From Rhodobacter sp. (GTDB taxonomy: Bacteria; Pseudomonadota; Alphaproteobacteria; Rhodobacterales; Rhodobacteraceae): DNA of 64,000 nt. The position numbers and the translations under genes are program-made. Where the stretch lies: contig JACKKF010000003.1 of NCBI GenBank assembly GCA_020637555.1, forward strand, positions 248,001 through 312,000, read 5' to 3'. This document shows, piece by piece, positions 1 through 8,146 of the stretch (its first letter is position 1; each line of letters begins with the position of its first letter). Below the pieces are notes generated by a model. It was not told the origin of the DNA. It was given only the letters and a program-made list of their open reading frames with translations, and made no database searches.

Positions 1-1309
1 CGCGACGGTCGCGGGGCGGGACATCACGGCCTCGGGCCTGGCCGACGGTCCGGCGGAACATGACCGCCTGATCGCGGCCCTGGACGGGATCGACGGGCGG
101 CGCGTGGTCAACGACGACCTGCAGGTCCTGCCGCTGGTCAGTCCCTTTACCCTGTCGGGCGCCTGGGCCAACGGGGCGCTGGCCGCCCAGGGCCATGCCC
201 CGACCGAAGCCGCCCGTGTCGCGCTGGATCGCCTGGGCGCCCATGACCTGACGCTGGCCGCCGGCGCCCCCGATGCGCAATGGGTCCACGCGGCGATGGC
301 GGGGATCGCCGGCGTGCACGAGCTGCAGTCGGGCCGCTTCGAGGTGTCGGACCGCACCCTGACCCTGAGCGGCGTGGCCCTGACACCGATCGAGGGGCAG
401 GCCGCACAGGCTGCCGTCAATGCCGAACTGCCCGAGGGGTATCAGGCCACGCTGGACCTGAGCTATGTGGATGACGGTTCGCCGCCCCGCTATGTCGTGC
501 ATTACACGGTCGAATCCGGTCCCTGGGTCGAGGGTAAGCTGCCGCGCGGCGTGAGCGCGGCGGATGTTGCGTCGGCGCTGGACCTGGCGGATATCGACAC
601 CTCGGCCACCCAGGCGCTGTCGGGCGAGCCGGGCCAGGTCTCGCCGGTGCTGGCGCGGCTGGCGTCCTGGCTGCCCGAGGTCGAGACACTGGATGTCACC
701 GTGGCGCCCGATGGCACCCGCGTGGACGCCGGGTTCGGTGCCGGTGCCGACATGGATCTGCTGGGCACGGCCTTGGCGCAGTCCCTTCAGGGCGCGATGG
801 ACGGTGTGACGCTGACCATGCATCCGGTCACCGCCGAGGGCGCCAATGGCACGGAACGGATCAATGCGCTGAGCGGTCGGACCGAGGTTCTGGCCGATGG
901 CTATTGGCTGCCCGCCGTCGATTTCACGCCGGACGCGCAGAGCTGCGCCTCGGAGACGACGCGCGTTCTGGGGGCGAACCGGATCGGATTCGTGACCGGG
1001 TCGGCGCGGCTCGATGCGCATGCGCGCGCGGCCGTGAATGCGCTGGCTGGGGTGCTGGGGCCCTGTCTGGGGCAAGCCGGGCTCAAGGCCGAAATCGGCG
1101 GCCATACCGATTCCACCGGCAGCGACGAGGCCAATATGACGCTGTCGCTGGAACGGGCGCAAGCCGTGCGCGCGGCGCTGCTGGCGCGGGGCGTTCCGGC
1201 GGACGGGCTGACGGCGGAAGGCTATGGGGCGACCCAGCCCGTTGCCAGCAACGATACCGATGCGGGCCGGGCGGCCAACCGGCGCACCGCGGTGCGCTGG
1301 ATCGAGTAA
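1..1309 (+). CDS. OmpA-family outer-membrane/peptidoglycan-anchoring protein (5' end outside window)
   Basis: The reading frame is open from base 2, so the true start lies upstream and the first in-window GTG/ATG codons are internal. The visible part begins with alpha/beta repeats resembling the BON-like or periplasmic modules found before OmpA domains in Rhodobacterales. The last ~110 residues form a clear OmpA C-terminal domain: a GFVTGSARLD segment, then IGGHTDSTGSDEANM with the family's H-T-D-S/T-x-G-x-x-x-x-N pattern, then LSLERAQAVRAAL and a closing GRAANRRTAVRW. In this family the domain binds diaminopimelate of peptidoglycan in the periplasm. The next gene starts 21 bases downstream, so the two are probably cotranscribed. 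Barrel or anchor cannot be judged because the N-terminus is missing. Confidence 0.85.
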   Translation, partial: ATVAGRDITASGLADGPAEHDRLIAALDGIDGRRVVNDDLQVLPLVSPFTLSGAWANGALAAQGHAPTEAARVALDRLGAHDLTLAAGAPDAQWVHAAMAGIAGVHELQSGRFEVSDRTLTLSGVALTPIEGQAAQAAVNAELPEGYQATLDLSYVDDGSPPRYVVHYTVESGPWVEGKLPRGVSAADVASALDLADIDTSATQALSGEPGQVSPVLARLASWLPEVETLDVTVAPDGTRVDAGFGAGADMDLLGTALAQSLQGAMDGVTLTMHPVTAEGANGTERINALSGRTEVLADGYWLPAVDFTPDAQSCASETTRVLGANRIGFVTGSARLDAHARAAVNALAGVLGPCLGQAGLKAEIGGHTDSTGSDEANMTLSLERAQAVRAALLARGVPADGLTAEGYGATQPVASNDTDAGRAANRRTAVRWIE

Positions 1310-1330
1310 TTCATGTCAGGAGGGCGAGGT

Positions 1331-1954
1331 ATGTTTCGCGGTTGGGGTTTTCTTCTGAGCGAGATCTGGGTGCTGATCGCGGTGGCGGCCTTGTTGGGGC
1401 TGTTCGTCGGTTGGCTGATCTGGGGGCGCCGCGCGCAGGCGGGGGCCAGCGTCGATCACGACGAGGCCGAGCGGCTGCGCGCCGAGCTGACAGCATGCCA
1501 GGCCAAGGATCGCACCGCGTCGGCCCGGATCGACGCGCTCGAGGCCGATCTGGCCGACTGTCGCCGGGCCGCCGTCGCCGTTGCGCCCGCGGCACCCGTC
1601 ATGGCCGCCGAACCCGAACCCGATCCCGAACCGGCGCCTGCGCCCGCGCCCGCGCCTGAGACGGCACCCGAAGCCGCCGCCGATCCCGCGCCGGCCGAGG
1701 TCGGCACCCGGCCCTCGCGCCTGGACGGACCGCGCGACGGCGTGGCCGACGACCTGAAGCGGATCAAGGGCATCGGCCCCAAGCTGGAGATCCTGTGCAA
1801 TCGTCTGGGCTTTTGGCATTTCGACCAGATCGCCAACTGGAGTTCCGAGGAAATCGCCTGGGTCGATGCGAATCTCGAGGCGTTCAAGGGTCGGGTGACG
1901 CGGGACAACTGGGTCGATCAGGCCCGCATCCTGGCGGCTGAACCCCGGGGGTGA
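1331..1954 (+). CDS. Single-pass membrane protein with C-terminal helix-hairpin-helix domain
   Basis: A 207-residue protein of unknown role. The start at 1331 is preferred over the in-frame ATG at 1313 because an AGGAGGG Shine-Dalgarno lies at 1318-1324, 6 bases before it. Order of parts: a short N-terminus; one hydrophobic segment (about residues 10-30, WVLIAVAALLGLFVGWLIW); a coiled, acidic/Ala stretch with two Cys; a Pro/Ala/Glu linker; and a C-terminal ~65-residue domain starting DDLKRIKGIGPKLE. That last motif is the helix-hairpin-helix signature also seen as a tail on some NuoE- and L21-like proteins of this lineage. The linker and tail should face the cytoplasm if the N-terminus is out. 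It follows the OmpA-family gene directly and is probably in its operon. No enzyme motif was seen. Confidence 0.75.
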   Translation: MFRGWGFLLSEIWVLIAVAALLGLFVGWLIWGRRAQAGASVDHDEAERLRAELTACQAKDRTASARIDALEADLADCRRAAVAVAPAAPVMAAEPEPDPEPAPAPAPAPETAPEAAADPAPAEVGTRPSRLDGPRDGVADDLKRIKGIGPKLEILCNRLGFWHFDQIANWSSEEIAWVDANLEAFKGRVTRDNWVDQARILAAEPRG

Positions 1955-1962
1955 GGCGACGC

Positions 1963-1986
1963 AGGGTGCGTGCCAGCACGCACCCT
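1963..1986. terminator. Strong hairpin between convergent genes
   Basis: A perfect 10-bp stem (AGGGTGCGTG / CACGCACCCT) around a CCAG loop lies just after the plus-strand gene ending at 1954 and before the 3' end of the minus-strand TerB-like gene at 2033. There is no U-tract on either side, so a Rho-independent role is only inferred from position and stability. Confidence 0.5.
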
Positions 1987-2032
1987 ACAGGGGCGTTGCG
2001 CGCACCGTCGCCCCGTCACCCCGTCGCGCCGG

Positions 2033-2455
2033 TCACGGATGTGCAAATCTGGCGCGTGCGCCGCGTTCGATCGCGGCCGCGTGCAGCCGGTCGATATCCA
2101 GTTCAAAGCGCATTTCCTCAAGCAGGCGCAACTCGGCCTGCCGGAGCGAGCCATCGGAGGCGGCGATGTCGCACGCCAGCGCATAGGCGGTTTCGTTCAG
2201 CCGGTCCGGCAGGGCCTCGCGCACCAGACCGAACAGGGCGTCCAGGCCGTCCTCTTCCTCCATCAGGTCGAAAACGGTCTGCGAGACCGTCTTGATCCGG
2301 TCAGGATCATAGCCGGCAAAGACCGGCAGTTGATTGACCACCTGTTCGATGGCCAGCAATTCCTCGGTGCGGATGGTGGCGTCTGACACCGAGACAGTGA
2401 TCATCAGCGCGACCAGGCAATCCTGGGGCGTCATCGACGGAGAGGCTTGTGTCAT
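2033..2455 (-). CDS. TerB-like tellurite-resistance-family protein
   Basis: A 140-residue soluble, all-helical acidic protein. The ATG at 2455 was chosen because sequence upstream of it in the longer frame (to 2587) runs into the lysK promoter and start and does not look coded. The fold pattern is that of the TerB/COG3793 family: a first helix set around LVALMITVSVSDATIRTEE, then a central region with LMEEEDGLDALF, then ALACDIAASDGSLRQAE, in which the paired acidic SD.x.I/L..E motifs are typical metal-binding helix ends. TerB proteins are cytoplasmic and linked to stress at the membrane. No other ter gene is adjacent. It is divergent from lysK with 97 bases between. Confidence 0.75.
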   Translation of the reverse strand: MTQASPSMTPQDCLVALMITVSVSDATIRTEELLAIEQVVNQLPVFAGYDPDRIKTVSQTVFDLMEEEDGLDALFGLVREALPDRLNETAYALACDIAASDGSLRQAELRLLEEMRFELDIDRLHAAAIERGARARFAHP

Positions 2456-2490
2456 CGGGCAGGGTCCTGTGCTTGTTCGCCCCGAGAATA

Positions 2491-2519
2491 TTGACTGGGG
2501 CGAGGGCGGGCAATAGGAA
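2491..2519 (+). promoter_or_regulatory. Likely sigma-70 promoter of lysK
   Basis: TTGACT at 2491-2496, a 17-base spacer, and TAGGAA at 2514-2519, placed 33 bases before the lysK ATG. The -35 box is near consensus and the -10 box weak. It is the best promoter-like pair in the divergent 2456-2552 spacer. Confidence 0.4.
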
Positions 2520-2552
2520 GCCCGGGTTCTCCCTTCATGGAAAGACCGTGAC

Positions 2553-4133
2553 ATGACCTCTCTGCGCGACGCTGCGATGACCTCCAAGGCCTGGCCCTTT
2601 GAAGAGGCCCGCCGCCTGCTGAAACGCTACGAGAAGGCCCCGCCCGAGAAGGGCCATGTCCTGTTCGAGACCGGCTATGGCCCCTCGGGACTGCCGCATA
2701 TCGGCACCTTTGGCGAGGTCGCGCGGACCACGATGATCCGTCGCGCCTTCGAGGTGATCTCGGACATTCCGACGCGGCTGATCTGTTTCTCGGATGACAT
2801 GGACGGCATGCGCAAGGTGCCCTCGAACGTGCCGAACCAGGACCTGCTGCACGCCAATGTCCAGAAGCCGCTGACCTCGGTGCCCGATCCGTTCGGCGAA
2901 TACGCCAGCTTCGGCGACCACAACAACGCCATGCTGCGCCGGTTCCTCGACACCTTCGGGTTCGAATACGAGTTCTACTCGGCCACTGAATTCTACAAAT
3001 CGGGCCAGTTCGATGCCGTGCTGCTGCGCGCCTGCGAACGCTATGACGACATCATGGCGGTGATGCTGAAATCGCTGCGCGAAGAGCGCCAGCAAAGCTA
3101 TTCCTGCTTTTTGCCGATCCACCCCGAGACCGGCCGCGTGCTGTATGTCCCGATGAAGGCGGTCAACGCCCAGGACGGCACGATCACCTTCGACGACGAG
3201 GACGGCCGCGAATGGACGCTGCCGGTCACGGGCGGCCAGGTCAAGCTGCAATGGAAGCCCGATTTCGGCGCGCGCTGGGCGGCGCTGGATGTTGATTTTG
3301 AAATGTATGGCAAGGACCACAGCACGAATACGCCGATCTATGATCGGATTTGTGAAATTCTGGGCGGCCGAAAGCCCGAGCATTTCACCTATGAGCTGTT
3401 CCTCGACGAGAATGGCGAGAAGATCTCGAAGTCCAAGGGCAACGGGCTGACCATCGACGAATGGCTGACCTATGCCTCGACCGAGAGCCTGTCGTATTTC
3501 ATGTTCCAGAAGCCCAAGACGGCCAAGCGGCTGTGGTGGGACGTGATCCCCAAGGCCGTGGACGAATATCACCAGCAGTTGCGGGCCTTCCCGGGGCAGA
3601 CGATCGAGCAGCAACTGGCCAACCCGGTCTGGCACATCCACAACGGGCAGGTGCCCGAATCCGACATGGTCGTGCCCTTTGCCATGCTGCTGAACCTGGC
3701 CTCGGTGGCCGGCGCGACGGACAGGACCGGGCTTTGGGGCTTCATCCAGCGCTATGCGCCCGAGGCGACGCCCGAAACGCATCCCGGTCTGGACCAGGCG
3801 GCGGAATTCGCGGTCCGCTATTTCCGCGATTTCGTGGCGCCCAAACGGGTGTTCCGCCTGCCGACCCAGCCCGAGCGCGACGCCATGCAGGATCTCGTGG
3901 CGCGGCTGCGGGCCTGGGAGGGCGGGCGCGACGCCGAGGCGCTGCAATCCATGGTCTTTGCCGTCGGCAAGGATCACGGGTTCGAAAACCTGCGCGATTG
4001 GTTCAAGGCGCTCTATGAAGTGTTGCTGGGCGCATCCGAGGGGCCGCGCTTTGGCGGGTTCATCGCGCTTTATGGCATCGACGAAAGCGTGGCGCTGATC
4101 GACAAGGGTCTGTCCGGCGCGCTGTTGGGCTGA
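2553..4133 (+). CDS. lysK: Class I lysyl-tRNA synthetase
   Basis: This 526-residue enzyme attaches lysine to tRNA-Lys in the cytoplasm. It belongs to the class I LysRS family of archaea and many alphaproteobacteria, not the common class II LysS. Visible signatures of the class I Rossmann fold are GLPHIGTFGE at about residues 47-55 (HIGH motif) and KISKSKG at 290-296 (KMSKS motif). The C-terminal half is helical, as expected for the anticodon-binding part. Length is normal for the family (~520-540). The ATG at 2553 is followed by a second in-frame ATG at 2577, so the exact start is not certain. It ends 80 bases before the convergent metallopeptidase gene. Confidence 0.97.
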   Translation: MTSLRDAAMTSKAWPFEEARRLLKRYEKAPPEKGHVLFETGYGPSGLPHIGTFGEVARTTMIRRAFEVISDIPTRLICFSDDMDGMRKVPSNVPNQDLLHANVQKPLTSVPDPFGEYASFGDHNNAMLRRFLDTFGFEYEFYSATEFYKSGQFDAVLLRACERYDDIMAVMLKSLREERQQSYSCFLPIHPETGRVLYVPMKAVNAQDGTITFDDEDGREWTLPVTGGQVKLQWKPDFGARWAALDVDFEMYGKDHSTNTPIYDRICEILGGRKPEHFTYELFLDENGEKISKSKGNGLTIDEWLTYASTESLSYFMFQKPKTAKRLWWDVIPKAVDEYHQQLRAFPGQTIEQQLANPVWHIHNGQVPESDMVVPFAMLLNLASVAGATDRTGLWGFIQRYAPEATPETHPGLDQAAEFAVRYFRDFVAPKRVFRLPTQPERDAMQDLVARLRAWEGGRDAEALQSMVFAVGKDHGFENLRDWFKALYEVLLGASEGPRFGGFIALYGIDESVALIDKGLSGALLG

Positions 4134-4213
4134 ACCACGGATCAGGCCCCCGGTCGGCGCGGTCGTCGTCGGGGCAACCCGCGTGCGGCCGCGTCCGGCG
4201 TTCAGGCCGCGCG

Positions 4214-4627
4214 CTATTCCCACCAGCGGTCGATGCGGGCGATGTCGGCGTCCGACCAGCCCAGGTGGTGGGCCAGCTCGTGCACGAAGACATGGGTGAC
4301 CAGGGCGTCCAGCGTCACGTCCCCGCGCGCCATCCATTCGTCCAGGATCGCCGCGCGGAACAGCCAGATCGCATCGGGCTGCTGCGCCACGTCCATCACC
4401 GATTTCTGCGTCAGGGGAATGCCGTCGTATAGCCCGGTCAGCTCGAATGGATCGTCGATCCCCAGCGCCTCCAGCGTGGCGTCATCGGCCAGGTCCTCGA
4501 CCCGCAATACCACCCCCTCGGCCGCGGTGGAGAAGGGTTCGGGCAGCGCGGCGCGCGCGGCCTCTGCCAGGGCTTCGATATCCGCCAGCGTCGGTGCGCA
4601 GCATCCGGACCATTCGCTGTCTGCCAT
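4214..4627 (-). CDS. Zincin-like metallopeptidase family protein
   Basis: A 137-residue protein of the small bacterial zinc metallopeptidase family (Zincin_1 / PF06262 type). The defining feature is HELAH at residues 116-120, the HExxH zinc site, followed by HLGWSDADI, which supplies the downstream acidic ligand typical of the family. The middle contains GLYDGIPLTQ, also common there. No signal peptide is seen, so it is cytoplasmic. Its substrate is unknown and some family members may not be proteases. The ATG at 4627 was chosen because upstream codons in frame overlap the divergent gltX promoter area. It is divergent from gltX with 82 bases between. Confidence 0.8.
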   Translation of the reverse strand: MADSEWSGCCAPTLADIEALAEAARAALPEPFSTAAEGVVLRVEDLADDATLEALGIDDPFELTGLYDGIPLTQKSVMDVAQQPDAIWLFRAAILDEWMARGDVTLDALVTHVFVHELAHHLGWSDADIARIDRWWE

Positions 4628-4709
4628 GTGCGATCCTCTTGTCAGCCGGTGCCCCGATATGGACAAATCGCGGCCCTTGGTTCAATACCGGGCGCAACAG
4701 GAGTTCGCC

Positions 4710-6035
4710 ATGACCGTCACCCGCTTTGCCCCGTCGCCCACCGGTTACCTGCACATCGGCAACCTGCGCACGGCGCTGTTCAACTACCTGATTGCCCGCA
4801 AGTCCGGCGGTCAGTTCATCCTGCGCCTCGACGACACCGATCGCGAGCGGTCCAGGCAGGAATATGTGGACGGCATCCTGACCGATCTGGAATGGCTGGG
4901 GTTGACCTGGGATCGTATCGAACGCCAGTCGGACCGCATGGACCGCTATCAGGACGAGGCGGCGAAACTGCGCGCCGCGGGCCGGTTCTACGAGGTGTTC
5001 GAAACGCCGACCGAACTGGATCTCAAACGCAAGAAACAGCTCAACATGGGCAAGCCGCCGGTCTATGACCGCGCCGCCCTGGCCCTGGACGACGCCGCGC
5101 GCGACAGGCTGCGCGCCGAGGGGCGGTCAGGCTACTGGCGCTTCCTGCTGGATCTGGAACGCATCGAATGGACCGACGGCATCCTTGGCCCGATCTCGAT
5201 CGACGCGGCCTCGGTCTCGGACCCGGTGCTGATCCGCGCCGACGGGCAGGTGCTCTATACCTTCGCCTCGTCCGTCGATGACATGGACATGGGGGTCACC
5301 CATATCGTGCGCGGCGCGGATCACGTCACCAACACGGCGACGCAGATCCAGATCATCCGCGCCATGGGCGGCACCCCGCCGGCCTTTGCGCATCACTCGC
5401 TGCTGACCGGCCCGCAGGGCGAGGCGCTGTCGAAGCGGCTGGGCACGCTGTCCCTGCGCGATCTTCGGGCTCAAGGCGTCGAACGGATGGCGCTTCTCAG
5501 CCTGATGGCGCGGCTCGGTTCGTCCCAGCCGGTGGAACTGCGCGCCAATCTCGACGAGATCGCCGAAGGCTTCGACCTGTCGCAATTCGGCGCCGCCCCG
5601 ACCAAGTTCGACGCCGAGGACCTGTGGCCCCTGACCCGTCAGCACGTCCAGGCGCTGCCCCTTTCGGCGGTGCAGGATCATCTCGCGGGCCTGGGTGTTC
5701 CTGAGCGGATCGCACCCGACTTCTGGGCCGTCGCGCGTGAAAACGTCACGCGCCTGTCCGATGTCGATGCCTGGTGGACCCTGTGCCGCGACGGCGCGCC
5801 CCCCCTGGTCGCAGCCGAAGACGCGGCCTTCATCGCCGAGGCCCTGACCCTTCTGCCGCCGCAGCCCTGGGGCCCGACATCCTGGGCAGACTGGACCGGC
5901 GCGGTCAAGGCCGCCACGGGCCGCAAGGGCAAGGCGCTGTTCATGCCGCTCAGAAAGGCGCTGACGGGCATGGACCACGGCCCTGACATGGGCGCGCTGA
6001 TGCCGCTGCTGCAAAAAGTGCCCAGCCCGCGCTGA
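4710..6035 (+). CDS. gltX: Glutamyl-tRNA synthetase
   Basis: A 441-residue class I aminoacyl-tRNA synthetase charging tRNA-Glu (possibly also tRNA-Gln, since alphaproteobacteria commonly use the amidotransferase route). Motifs are RFAPSPTGYLHIGNLRTA at residues 5-22 (HIGH) and ALSKRLG at about 239-245 (KMSKS). The frame stays open far upstream, but the ATG at 4710 has an AGGAG Shine-Dalgarno at 4699-4703 and is where family homology begins. It is at the short end for GltX (~440-470), matching the second GltX copy many Rhodobacteraceae carry; whether another copy exists lies outside the window. It converges with the VWA gene across a repeat element. Confidence 0.95.
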   Translation: MTVTRFAPSPTGYLHIGNLRTALFNYLIARKSGGQFILRLDDTDRERSRQEYVDGILTDLEWLGLTWDRIERQSDRMDRYQDEAAKLRAAGRFYEVFETPTELDLKRKKQLNMGKPPVYDRAALALDDAARDRLRAEGRSGYWRFLLDLERIEWTDGILGPISIDAASVSDPVLIRADGQVLYTFASSVDDMDMGVTHIVRGADHVTNTATQIQIIRAMGGTPPAFAHHSLLTGPQGEALSKRLGTLSLRDLRAQGVERMALLSLMARLGSSQPVELRANLDEIAEGFDLSQFGAAPTKFDAEDLWPLTRQHVQALPLSAVQDHLAGLGVPERIAPDFWAVARENVTRLSDVDAWWTLCRDGAPPLVAAEDAAFIAEALTLLPPQPWGPTSWADWTGAVKAATGRKGKALFMPLRKALTGMDHGPDMGALMPLLQKVPSPR

Positions 6036-6089
6036 CGGCAAACCGCGTCGCGCCTGACAGGCCAGCGCACCCGCGACCGGCGCGCCCCT

Positions 6090-6176
6090 CATCTTGTCCG
6101 AAATACGCACGGGGATTTTCAAGGGGGGCGTGCCCCCCTTGAAGCGGGGGGCCCGGGGGCGGCAGCCCCCGGGCCG
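6090..6176 (+). repeat. Dispersed intergenic repeat, copy 1, with twin hairpins
   Basis: The element reads CATCTTGTCC, GAAATACGCACGGGGATTTT, then two perfect GC hairpins: a 10-bp stem at 6119-6142 with CGTG loop, and an 11-bp stem at 6150-6175 with GGCA loop. Nearly the same ~60 bases recur in reverse at 45561-45645, and the first part recurs at 53738-53785. All three sit between convergent genes, so a bidirectional terminator role is likely. This copy lies between gltX and the VWA gene. Confidence 0.85.
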
Positions 6177-6179
6177 TCC

Positions 6180-8072
6180 TCACTTGCCGGCCTGGCCACC
6201 TGCGCCGCCACCCACGGCAAGCGGCCGCCGCGCAAGGATCGCCCGGTTGCCGCGCATGTCTTCGGCCACGAAGCGCAGCTCGTACACGCCCGACTCGCCC
6301 GGTGCGGTCAGGGTCACGCCACGCGACGCGGGGTCCAGATAGGCATAGGCCAGTTCCCCCGAAAAGTCCGTGCGTCCCGCCACAACCACGTCGATCCAGT
6401 TGCGCGCGTTGGCCGGGCCCTCCCAACTGACCGCGAATTCGGCCCCGGGCGCGACGCTGGGTGCCGCGACCAGGGCGGCCACCGGCGGTGTCACGGTCAG
6501 CGGGCGCCGCAGGGCGACGACGCGCCCTTCGGGACCTTCCACGACATAGCGGATCTCGTAGGCGCCCGGAACCAGCGGCAGGATCAGGGTCAGCGGGTTG
6601 CCCTCGGTCAGATAGGCATCGGCCGGCGCGGCATGGGTGCGCAGTTCGCCCGCCTCGATCACGTCGATATAGTCGCCCTCGGCCTGCGGACCCTGCCACG
6701 CGATCGACACCAGGCTGCCGCCCTGGGCTTCGGCCGGGGCCTCCAGCGCATAGGCGATGTCGGTCACGGTCAGGGGGCGGGTCGCCAGAACGACGCGATC
6801 GCGGCCCTCGACCTCTTGCACATAGCGGATCTGATAGGCCCCCGGGGTCGCCGGAACCTGCACCAGGGCAGGGCTGCCGTCGCGGGTCGGGGTCCAGCTC
6901 TGCTCCTGGTTGGTGCGGGTCGCACCCGCCTCGATGATGTCGATGTAATCGTTCGGATTCATCGGACCCTCAAAGCGCACCGCAATCGTGCCGAGTGCGG
7001 CGGCGCTGTCGGGTGCCGTCACGCTGGCCGGGGGCAGCGGTGCGACATAGGCGCGGGTGAATTGCGCGACGGCGGGCGTGGTGCCGGCCACGAAACCCGC
7101 ATCCGCCATCGCATAGTCGAACTCGGCGTCGGCATTGAACATGTGGCAACGGGCCTCGGCGATGACATAGCTGCCGGGCGGGTCGAACTGCCAGATCGTG
7201 CAGGCGTCATCGGCGGCGCAGGCCGACTGGCATTGCGCCGCGGTGCCATCCGGCGGAAATCTGATCGCGGCCGGCAGGGCGCCCCCCAGTCCGCGCGACA
7301 GCCCGGTCGGCATGATCTGCAGGCCGGCCTGCATCCGTGGCCCCGGATACCAGGGTCCGCTTGCCTGGTCGGGTGCGGGCGGGGTGGCCCGGGGTTCCGG
7401 TTCCGGTTCGGGCGCGGGTTCCGGGGGCGGGGCCGACGCGGCGAGGGTCTGGGTCAGCGCCTCGGTCAAGCCGGCGGCATCATCGGCCTGGAAATACCGC
7501 CCCCCGGTTTCCTGCGCCAGGCACGCGACCTGCGCGCCCTCGTCCGCCGACAGGCCGAATCCGACCACATGCGCGGTGAAATTCACCCCCGAGGCTTCCA
7601 GTTCGCGGCCCAGCGCACAGGGGTCGGCCTCGCAGGTTTCGATGCCATCCGTCACCAGAACCACGGTCGCCGGATCCTCGGTCGCGCGCAGCACCTCGGC
7701 CGCGCGGCGCACGGCCTCGGTCAGGGGGGTGCGGCCCTGAAAGCGCATCGTCCGCACCGCCTGCGAGATGGCGCCGGCGCTGCCGGGGGTGGGGTCGACC
7801 ATCACCTCGATATCGGAACAATCTCCCCGGCGGCGGTGTCCATAGGCTATCAGGCCCAGCGTGGCGCCGGGGTCCATGCCGGCCAGCACCTCGCCGACCA
7901 CACGTCGGGCGATCTCGAGTTTGGGGACCCCGTCGATCTGGCCCCACATCGAACCGGATCCATCCATCACGATCATGGTGCGGGGGATGGTGGGCAGCGT
8001 CTGGGCATGGCCCGCGCCCGCCCAGGCGAATGCACCGGCCAGGGCCGCGAGCGGCAGAATTGGAAAAGTCAT
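6180..8072 (-). CDS. Secreted VWA-domain protein with PAN-like region and three C-terminal repeats
   Basis: A 630-residue protein starting with a clear signal peptide (MTFPILPLAALAGAFAWAG, cut near AHA-Q at residue 23). A von Willebrand A domain follows at about 30-220 with the MIDAS motif DGSGS at 37-41 and a later TDGIETC. A Pro/Glu linker comes next, then a ~90-residue Cys-containing segment (CQSACAADDACTIWQF) resembling a PAN/Apple domain. The rest is three tandem ~85-residue units, each with (Y/W)IDV(I/V)-A-G near the start and G.YE.RF/RYV near the end, beta-rich in pattern. Such proteins bind ligands or partners in the periplasm or at the surface; the partner is unknown. It lies downstream of the NUDIX gene on the same strand, 74 bases away. 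Confidence 0.85.
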   Translation of the reverse strand: MTFPILPLAALAGAFAWAGAGHAQTLPTIPRTMIVMDGSGSMWGQIDGVPKLEIARRVVGEVLAGMDPGATLGLIAYGHRRRGDCSDIEVMVDPTPGSAGAISQAVRTMRFQGRTPLTEAVRRAAEVLRATEDPATVVLVTDGIETCEADPCALGRELEASGVNFTAHVVGFGLSADEGAQVACLAQETGGRYFQADDAAGLTEALTQTLAASAPPPEPAPEPEPEPRATPPAPDQASGPWYPGPRMQAGLQIMPTGLSRGLGGALPAAIRFPPDGTAAQCQSACAADDACTIWQFDPPGSYVIAEARCHMFNADAEFDYAMADAGFVAGTTPAVAQFTRAYVAPLPPASVTAPDSAAALGTIAVRFEGPMNPNDYIDIIEAGATRTNQEQSWTPTRDGSPALVQVPATPGAYQIRYVQEVEGRDRVVLATRPLTVTDIAYALEAPAEAQGGSLVSIAWQGPQAEGDYIDVIEAGELRTHAAPADAYLTEGNPLTLILPLVPGAYEIRYVVEGPEGRVVALRRPLTVTPPVAALVAAPSVAPGAEFAVSWEGPANARNWIDVVVAGRTDFSGELAYAYLDPASRGVTLTAPGESGVYELRFVAEDMRGNRAILARRPLAVGGGAGGQAGK

Positions 8073-8146
8073 GAACGAATCTCGTCAGTTGCAAGATCAC
8101 CAGCATGGCCGGCTTGATCATGAGTGCAAGTTCGCGCGTGACGGGT

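Noticed and set aside
2033..2455. A ter tellurite-resistance island built from the TerB-like gene and telA
   Set aside because: They are 19 kb apart, and no TerC, TerD, TerZ or TerE gene is present.
2535..4337. A 600-residue open frame on the minus strand opposite lysK
   Set aside because: High GC keeps antisense frames open; lysK has clear motifs and the antisense product has only Arg/Gly/His-rich noise.
4233..4709. Long N-terminal extension of gltX
   Set aside because: The upstream frame is antisense to the metallopeptidase gene; family homology and the AGGAG point to 4710.
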